Below, piece by piece: positions 6,247-9,949 of a stretch of DNA of 9,949 bases (position 1 is the first letter of the stretch; the number at the start of each line of letters is the position of its first letter). The DNA is from Cyanobacteria bacterium UBA11372 (GTDB lineage: Bacteria; Cyanobacteriota; Cyanobacteriia; Cyanobacteriales; Aerosakkonemataceae). The DNA lies in the NCBI GenBank assembly GCA_003486675.1, contig DNGG01000422.1:434-10382 (forward strand), written 5' to 3'. Below the pieces are notes generated by a model. That model had not been told where the DNA came from and searched no databases. It worked only from the letters and a program-made list of their open reading frames with translations. The position numbers and the translations under genes were made by a program.

Positions 6247-7688
6247 ATATCATTACGATTTCCTGGATCGGACTACCGTTTTTTGTGGGGTTCGTCATTT
6301 ATCTGCTGCCCCAGCTTGACAAGTACCTCGCAATGTTCGCGGCGCTTGCTTCAGCCTTATATGCGTTCCAGCTATTTGCCCTTCCGGCGCCGGTGAACCT
6401 GGAGTTACTGGATCGTTTCGGCGTCACATTAGCCGTCGATCGGTTAAGCGCCTACTTTATATTGACGAATGCCCTGGTAACTGTAGCGGTTATCCTCTAC
6501 TGCTGGCACAGCGGCAAGACGGCTTTTTTCTATGCACAGACGATTATCGTGCATGGCAGTCTGAATTCCGCGTTCGCCTGTACGGACTTTATCAGTTTAT
6601 ATGTGGCGTTAGAGGTGAGCGGAATTGCCGCGTTTCTCTTGATTGCCTATCCTCGCACCGATCGCTCAATTTGGGTTGCCTTGCGCTATCTGTTTGTCAG
6701 CAACACGGCAATGCTGTTTTATCTTGTAGGCGCGGTGCTGGTGTATAAGGCAAGTTATTCGTTTAGTTTTGCTGGTTTGGGCAAGGCACCTCCAGAAGCA
6801 GTTGCCCTGATTTTTGTGGGACTCTTGGTCAAAGGAGGAATATTTGTATCGGGATTGTGGTTACCCTTGACTCACTCGGAATCGGAAACGCCGGTGTCGG
6901 CGTTGCTGTCGGGAATTGTGGTCAAAGCTGGGGTTTATCCGCTGGTAAAGTGCGCCCTGATGGTGGAGCAGATCGATCCGATCGTTCGCGTCTTCGGAGT
7001 TGGGACGGCGCTTTTGGGGGTGTTCTATGCCGTGTTTGAAAAAGATGCCAAGCGGATGCTAGCGTTTCACACGGTTTCCCAGTTAGGCTTTATCCTGGCT
7101 GCACCTGAAGTGGGCGGCTTTTATGCGCTGACTCACGGTTTGGTCAAATCATCCCTATTCCTAATCGCGGGTGCCTTACCCAGCCGCAACCTCAAGGATC
7201 TGCAATACAAGCCGATCGATAGCCGGATTTGGATGGCGTTGGCGATCGCTAGCTTTTCAATTTCCGGCTTTCCCATGTTATCCGGGTTTGGGGCAAAGGT
7301 GCTGACGATGAAGAATCTGGTGCCTTGGCAAGTTATCGGCATGAACGTTGCCGCCCTGGGAACGGCAATATCTTTTGCCAAATTCATCTTTTTGCCCCGT
7401 GGTGGAGAACAACACCAGGCAAAGCCCGGTTTTTGGCCTGCGACGATTATCTTACTGGTTGGGCTGTTTGTGGCAAACTTCATCTATTACGATGCCTATA
7501 ACATTGGGAATATCGCCAAACCACTCGTCACGATCGCTCTGGGATGGTGGGCGTATGGTTTGTTTTTTCAAAAGTCAGTACTCAAGCTGCCGCGTATGCT
7601 GGAGCAATTTGAGCATCTGATCGGTTTTATGAGCCTGTGTTTGATCCTGCTGTTCTGGATGGCACTGGGTAGCACCAATTTGCAGTAA
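6243..7688 (+). CDS. mrpD: Mrp antiporter subunit D (NuoL/M/N-like proton channel)
   Basis: This 481-residue protein has about 13-14 hydrophobic helices and is the proton-translocating antiporter-like subunit of the Mrp complex. The residues of the NuoL/M/N fold are present: Glu123 in V-A-L-E-V-S-G (TM5 glutamate), Lys197 in L-L-V-K-G-G (TM7 lysine), H211 before T-P-V-S-A-L-L-S-G, Lys228 in V-V-K-A-G, H-T-V-S-Q-L-G-F (276-283) and T-H-G-L-V-K-S-S-L-F with K302. The length fits MrpD/MnhD (about 490 residues). Its ATG overlaps the mrpC stop, so translation is probably coupled; no strong ribosome site is visible. Some databases label such cyanobacterial proteins NdhD5 or NdhD6, but the operon context shows an antiporter. 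It is the only NuoL/M/N-like subunit in this operon, as the MrpA here lacks that part. Confidence 0.93.
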   Translation: MNIITISWIGLPFFVGFVIYLLPQLDKYLAMFAALASALYAFQLFALPAPVNLELLDRFGVTLAVDRLSAYFILTNALVTVAVILYCWHSGKTAFFYAQTIIVHGSLNSAFACTDFISLYVALEVSGIAAFLLIAYPRTDRSIWVALRYLFVSNTAMLFYLVGAVLVYKASYSFSFAGLGKAPPEAVALIFVGLLVKGGIFVSGLWLPLTHSESETPVSALLSGIVVKAGVYPLVKCALMVEQIDPIVRVFGVGTALLGVFYAVFEKDAKRMLAFHTVSQLGFILAAPEVGGFYALTHGLVKSSLFLIAGALPSRNLKDLQYKPIDSRIWMALAIASFSISGFPMLSGFGAKVLTMKNLVPWQVIGMNVAALGTAISFAKFIFLPRGGEQHQAKPGFWPATIILLVGLFVANFIYYDAYNIGNIAKPLVTIALGWWAYGLFFQKSVLKLPRMLEQFEHLIGFMSLCLILLFWMALGSTNLQ

Positions 7689-7739
7689 ACCCTTTCCAGC
7701 CGCCGTTATCTCTAATTTTTCTGTTTCTGGTAATAGGGC

Positions 7740-8123
7740 ATGATTGGACATCTGATATTACGACTGACGATCTGGTTTTTGCTGACTGCGGATTTTAGTC
7801 TGACAAATATCGTTATCGGTTTCATCATCGCCTTCGCATTGCCGCGCAGCAATACAGCAGAGGATGCGATCGCCGAGTGGCTGCGGATGCTGCGTAAAAT
7901 CTTAGTGGCGATTCCCGTGGCATATATAGAAGCGTTTGAACTCCTCTTCCGTCCCCACAGACACGAAGATGTGGTCTTGGAAAAGGTTCCACTCCATCGA
8001 TCGCCCCTGCTGATCTTCCTAGATGTATTTCTGATTACCTTTACACCCAAGACGATTGTCTTGAAATACCAAGAAGAGGGTTGGTACCAAGTCCACGTGG
8101 TTCGACGGAGGGCAAAAAATTGA
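7740..8123 (+). CDS. mrpE: Mrp antiporter subunit E
   Basis: This 127-residue protein matches the MnhE/MrpE family in length and layout. It has an N-terminal hydrophobic hairpin (about 4-34), an amphipathic segment with W-L-R-M-L-R-K (47-53), a further helix (about 54-70), and the conserved region D-V-F-L-I-T-F-T-P-K-T-I-V-L (95-108), the counterpart of the TLTPGT motif. A basic C-terminal tail follows. MrpE is needed for assembly and full activity of the complex. The gene starts 51 bp after mrpD, the widest gap in the operon, and no terminator is seen there. The ribosome site is weak (AATAGGGC before the ATG). Its TGA at 8121-8123 overlaps the TTG start of mrpF as TTGA. Confidence 0.85.
   Translation: MIGHLILRLTIWFLLTADFSLTNIVIGFIIAFALPRSNTAEDAIAEWLRMLRKILVAIPVAYIEAFELLFRPHRHEDVVLEKVPLHRSPLLIFLDVFLITFTPKTIVLKYQEEGWYQVHVVRRRAKN
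8107..8112 (+). promoter_or_regulatory. Ribosome binding site that sets the mrpF start
   Basis: GGAGGG lies 7 nt before TTG 8120, inside the 3' end of mrpE. It supports the TTG start over an in-frame ATG at 8081, which would add 13 residues read from mrpE in another frame. Confidence 0.75.
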
Positions 8124-8374
8124 ACAACTGGATCTTAATTACCATGATTTTGGCTCTGCTCATACCCATGTACGAGGTATGGAAGGATGATGATATCTGG
8201 CAAACGATGTTGGCGTTTGCCAGTATCTCGACCAAGACGGCAATCATCGCCCTCGCGATCTCGGTGTGGCGCGATGATTGGATGATCGGTGTGGTTGCGG
8301 CGATTATCCTCAGCGTGGGTAATGCTGGATTGATGCTACTGGCACATATCATCAAACGGTTGAGTGACACATGA
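8120..8374 (+). CDS. mrpF: Mrp antiporter subunit F (TTG start)
   Basis: This 84-residue protein has three predicted helices (about 3-18, 27-50 and 53-78) and fits the small MrpF/MnhF subunit by size, topology and position between E and G. Sequence resemblance is modest: the segment T-M-L-A-F-A-S-I-S-T-K-T-A-I-I-A-L-A-I (29-47) corresponds to the core of the family, but the usual G-P-x-x-x-D-R stretch is replaced by W-K-D-D-D-I-W. The start is TTG, with a strong GGAGGG 7 nt upstream and a TTGA overlap with the mrpE stop. In turn its TGA overlaps the mrpG ATG as ATGA. Position and topology make the call likely; MrpF is among the least conserved subunits, so an unrelated small membrane protein is not fully excluded. 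Confidence 0.75.
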   Translation: MNNWILITMILALLIPMYEVWKDDDIWQTMLAFASISTKTAIIALAISVWRDDWMIGVVAAIILSVGNAGLMLLAHIIKRLSDT

Positions 8375-8655
8375 TCGTAATAAATGTATTGAGTTATACC
8401 TGTATCGGTATAGGAATCGCCTTTTGGTTTTGGGGTACCTCGTACCTGCTGGGTAAGCGATCGGTTTTATATAAACTGCACAGTCTTTCGGTTGCCGATA
8501 CCCTGGGTTCGATGTTGATCGTGGTGGGATTGCTGCTGCAAATACCGAGTAAATGGCCTCTACTTATTCTTGCCCTGATTTGCTTAGCAATCTGGAACAC
8601 CATGCTGGGGTATGTGTTGGCATACTGTTCCAACAACGGAGGCAACTATGAATGA
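8371..8655 (+). CDS. mrpG: Mrp antiporter subunit G
   Basis: This 94-residue protein has three hydrophobic segments (about 5-26, 45-57 and 62-86). The first loop, L-L-G-K-R-S-V-L-Y-K-L-H-S-L-S-V-A-D-T-L-G (26-46), is the PhaG/MnhG/MrpG signature, in which family members show R-x-P-D-x-Y-x-R-x-H-A-x-T-x-x-D-T-L-G. The first Pro-Asp of that motif is missing here. Its ATG overlaps the mrpF stop (ATGA), with GAGTGA as a weak ribosome site. Its last eight bases overlap the start of the short mrpA. G is a small membrane subunit required for the complex. Confidence 0.85.
   Translation: MIVINVLSYTCIGIGIAFWFWGTSYLLGKRSVLYKLHSLSVADTLGSMLIVVGLLLQIPSKWPLLILALICLAIWNTMLGYVLAYCSNNGGNYE
8638..8642 (+). promoter_or_regulatory. 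Ribosome binding site that sets the mrpA start
   Basis: GGAGG lies 5 nt before ATG 8648. It favours that start over the upstream in-frame ATG at 8612, which would add 12 non-hydrophobic residues read from mrpG in another frame. Confidence 0.75.
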
Positions 8656-9244
8656 TAACAGCTATATTGATGTCCTCGTCGCTCTGCTGCCGTTAGCCGC
8701 ATGTATGCTGGTGTTTCAAGTCAATCCCTACCACGCATTGTTGCTGCGGGGGGTATTGGGAGCGATCGCAGCCTTAGTATATGCGATTTTAGGGGCGGGG
8801 GATGTGGCTTTGACCGAAGCTTTGGTGGGTACTCTGCTGGCAGTTACTCTGAATGCGGTGACGGTGCGTTCATCCCTGGTACTGCGTTTGGGCGCGATGG
8901 AAGACGATTTGAACGCAAACGAGAGCGATCGCGATTTTGGCAAACTGATGGATGACTTACGGGCAGTTTTTAAGAAACGCCATATGCGGCTTGAACTCGT
9001 TCCCTACACGAATACTCAGGCATTGCAACGGGCGCTGATGGAAAAAGAAATCCATGCCACCTGTACCCGACGGGAGCAATTGCAATGGGAAGATCCAGAC
9101 TCGGCAGTGTGGGAGGACGAAAAGCAACCCTATCACACTGCAACCAGAGTCAGACGCATCTATGACATCATGCAAACCGAACTTGCGTCACCAGCGACCA
9201 TCCTAACCTACGTAAATACTAAAGAAGCAGAGGAGAAACATTGA
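8648..9244 (+). CDS. mrpA: Short MrpA (DUF4040/MbhD-like) with soluble C-terminal tail
   Basis: This 198-residue protein has three N-terminal helices (about 6-24, 28-49 and 53-73), with G-D-V-A-L-T-E-A-L-V-G-T (51-62) between the second and third. That is the DUF4040/MbhD signature (family A-P-D-V-A-L-T-E-A), found near the C-terminus of full-length Bacillus-type MrpA. The 500-residue NuoL-like part of MrpA is absent, as in cyanobacterial Mrp operons. Residues 80-198 form a hydrophilic, charged tail that I do not recognise. It contains R-D-F-G-K-L-M-D-D-L-R and a C-terminal T-A-T-R-V-R-R-I-Y-D-I-M, so a folded cytoplasmic domain is possible. The ATG at 8648 has GGAGG 5 nt upstream and overlaps mrpG by 8 bp. 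The stop overlaps the mrpB start as TGATG. The symbol follows usage for cyanobacterial operons; MbhD-like would describe it equally well. Confidence 0.78.
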   Translation: MNDNSYIDVLVALLPLAACMLVFQVNPYHALLLRGVLGAIAALVYAILGAGDVALTEALVGTLLAVTLNAVTVRSSLVLRLGAMEDDLNANESDRDFGKLMDDLRAVFKKRHMRLELVPYTNTQALQRALMEKEIHATCTRREQLQWEDPDSAVWEDEKQPYHTATRVRRIYDIMQTELASPATILTYVNTKEAEEKH

Positions 9245-9906
9245 TGAAATGGCTCTACGTTGGAGCGGGGATACTGTTGTTCTTCAAAATGCTGAGCATA
9301 ATCAATCCCGCACCGGACTTTCCGGAGAGTTCGATCGTTGAAGTGGTTGTGCAAGATAGTGGAATACCCAATGCGGTTACGGGTATCATTTTGCGGAATC
9401 GGCTGTATGACACGATCTTTGAAGTGGTGGTATTTACGATCGCTATCTTGGGTGCTAATTTTCTGCTGGCGAATGAAAGGCCGTCCTGTGCAGTCTATCA
9501 GTTTACCGATCAGCCATCGATTGTTTTGGCGCGATTGGGAGCGACAATTGCCGCGTTGGTGGCTATCGAACTGGCGATTCGGGGGCATTTGAGTCCCGGT
9601 GGTGGTTTTGCGGCGGGTGTAGCAGGCGGCACCGCAATCGGGTTGGTGGCGATTACCTCATCACCCCAGTGGATGCAAGATATCTACAAGCGCTGGCACG
9701 CCGCTGCCTGGGAAAAGATTTCGGTGCTGATTTTCATTGTCTTGTCGGTGATAACACTGTCCGGATACGAACTACCCCACGGAGAGTTAGGCACGCTTTT
9801 CAGCGGCGGCGTTGTCCCCTTGCTCAATATCCTGGTTGCAGTAAAAGTGGCGTTGGGATCTTGGGCGGTGATTTTGGTGTTTATTCGTTATCGGGGATTG
9901 TTATAA
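9244..9906 (+). CDS. mrpB: Mrp antiporter subunit B with MbhE-like N-terminal part
   Basis: This 220-residue membrane protein has two parts. Residues 1-76 hold one helix and then N-A-V-T-G-I-I-L-R-N-R-L-Y-D-T (43-57) plus F-E-V-V-V-F-T-I-A-I-L-G (59-70), which match the MbhE-like segment found at the end of full-length MrpA (family V-T-x-I-L-x-x-x-R-G-x-D-T-x-x-E). Residues from about 95 on are the MnhB/MrpB domain, with R-G-H-L-S-P-G-G-G-F-A-A-G-V (113-126), the family's G-x-x-x-P-G-G-G-F-Q-G-G motif, and four helices. ATG 9244 is preferred: AGGAG (9231-9235) lies 8 nt upstream, and the codon overlaps the mrpA stop by one base. The TTG directly before it (9241) is possible and adds one residue. 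It is the last subunit gene; the 43 bp after its TAA show no clear terminator before the window ends. Confidence 0.88.
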   Translation: MKWLYVGAGILLFFKMLSIINPAPDFPESSIVEVVVQDSGIPNAVTGIILRNRLYDTIFEVVVFTIAILGANFLLANERPSCAVYQFTDQPSIVLARLGATIAALVAIELAIRGHLSPGGGFAAGVAGGTAIGLVAITSSPQWMQDIYKRWHAAAWEKISVLIFIVLSVITLSGYELPHGELGTLFSGGVVPLLNILVAVKVALGSWAVILVFIRYRGLL

Positions 9907-9949
9907 GATCAGGTCTGGTGACATCGGTAGCGTCAGCCGGGGCGGGGTT

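Noticed and set aside
5911..7688. NDH-1 (complex I) genes ndhE/ndhD
   Set aside because: NuoK- and NuoM-like proteins would fit, but the following E, F, G, DUF4040 and MnhB genes define an Mrp antiporter operon.
7689..7739. Internal terminator or promoter between mrpD and mrpE
   Set aside because: The 51 bp hold no stable hairpin with a T-run and no convincing promoter pair.

Overview
The window looks cyanobacterial. It carries ten copies of the HIP1 octamer GCGATCGC (at 2588, 3693, 4830, 5207, 5453, 5491, 7242, 7866, 8762 and 8925), where chance would give well under one in 10 kb. It also holds a soluble multi-GAF histidine kinase of cyanobacterial style and an Mrp-type antiporter operon in the cyanobacterial gene order C-D-E-F-G-A-B with a very short MrpA. 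The species cannot be named from this sequence.

Left edge (1-227, + strand): the 3' part of a RelE/YafQ-like toxin gene, apparently frameshifted or cut near base 17. It converges with the next operon, with only 18 bp between them.

Minus-strand signalling operon (about 5000 down to 246): a short unrecognised reading frame (4757-5068), then a three-GAF hybrid-free histidine kinase (2006-4738), a single-domain CheY-like response regulator (1596-1985) and a REC-PAS-GGDEF diguanylate cyclase (246-1589). Gaps of 20 and 6 bp indicate one transcript. All three GAF domains of the kinase keep the Cys-His pair used for bilin attachment in cyanobacteriochromes, and the first also has a DXCF motif. The simplest reading is a light- or ligand-sensing kinase that phosphorylates one or both receivers and so sets c-di-GMP synthesis.

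Divergent intergenic region (about 4990-5910): a compound palindromic repeat with a perfect 15-bp central hairpin (5047-5086), then about 780 bp with no confident gene but a possible decayed coding stretch (5410-5703). An 18-bp AT-rich palindrome (5862-5879) lies just before the antiporter operon.

Plus-strand operon (5911-9906): seven tightly overlapping genes for a multisubunit Na+(K+)/H+ antiporter, mrpC, D, E, F, G, A and B. Most junctions are ATGA- or TTGA-type overlaps, so translation is probably coupled. MrpD is the NuoL/M/N-like proton-channel subunit. The MrpA here lacks the usual large NuoL-like part and is reduced to a DUF4040/MbhD-like membrane segment with a soluble tail. The MbhE-like helices sit at the N-terminus of MrpB. 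Start codons were corrected from ribosome binding sites for the kinase, the receiver, mrpF (TTG), mrpA and mrpB.

No RNA gene, CRISPR array, transposase or phage gene was seen. Everything recognisable belongs to known families. The least described parts are the kinase's photosensor-like GAF set, its long insert in the dimerisation domain, the soluble tail of MrpA, and the palindromic element with the apparently truncated gene beside it.
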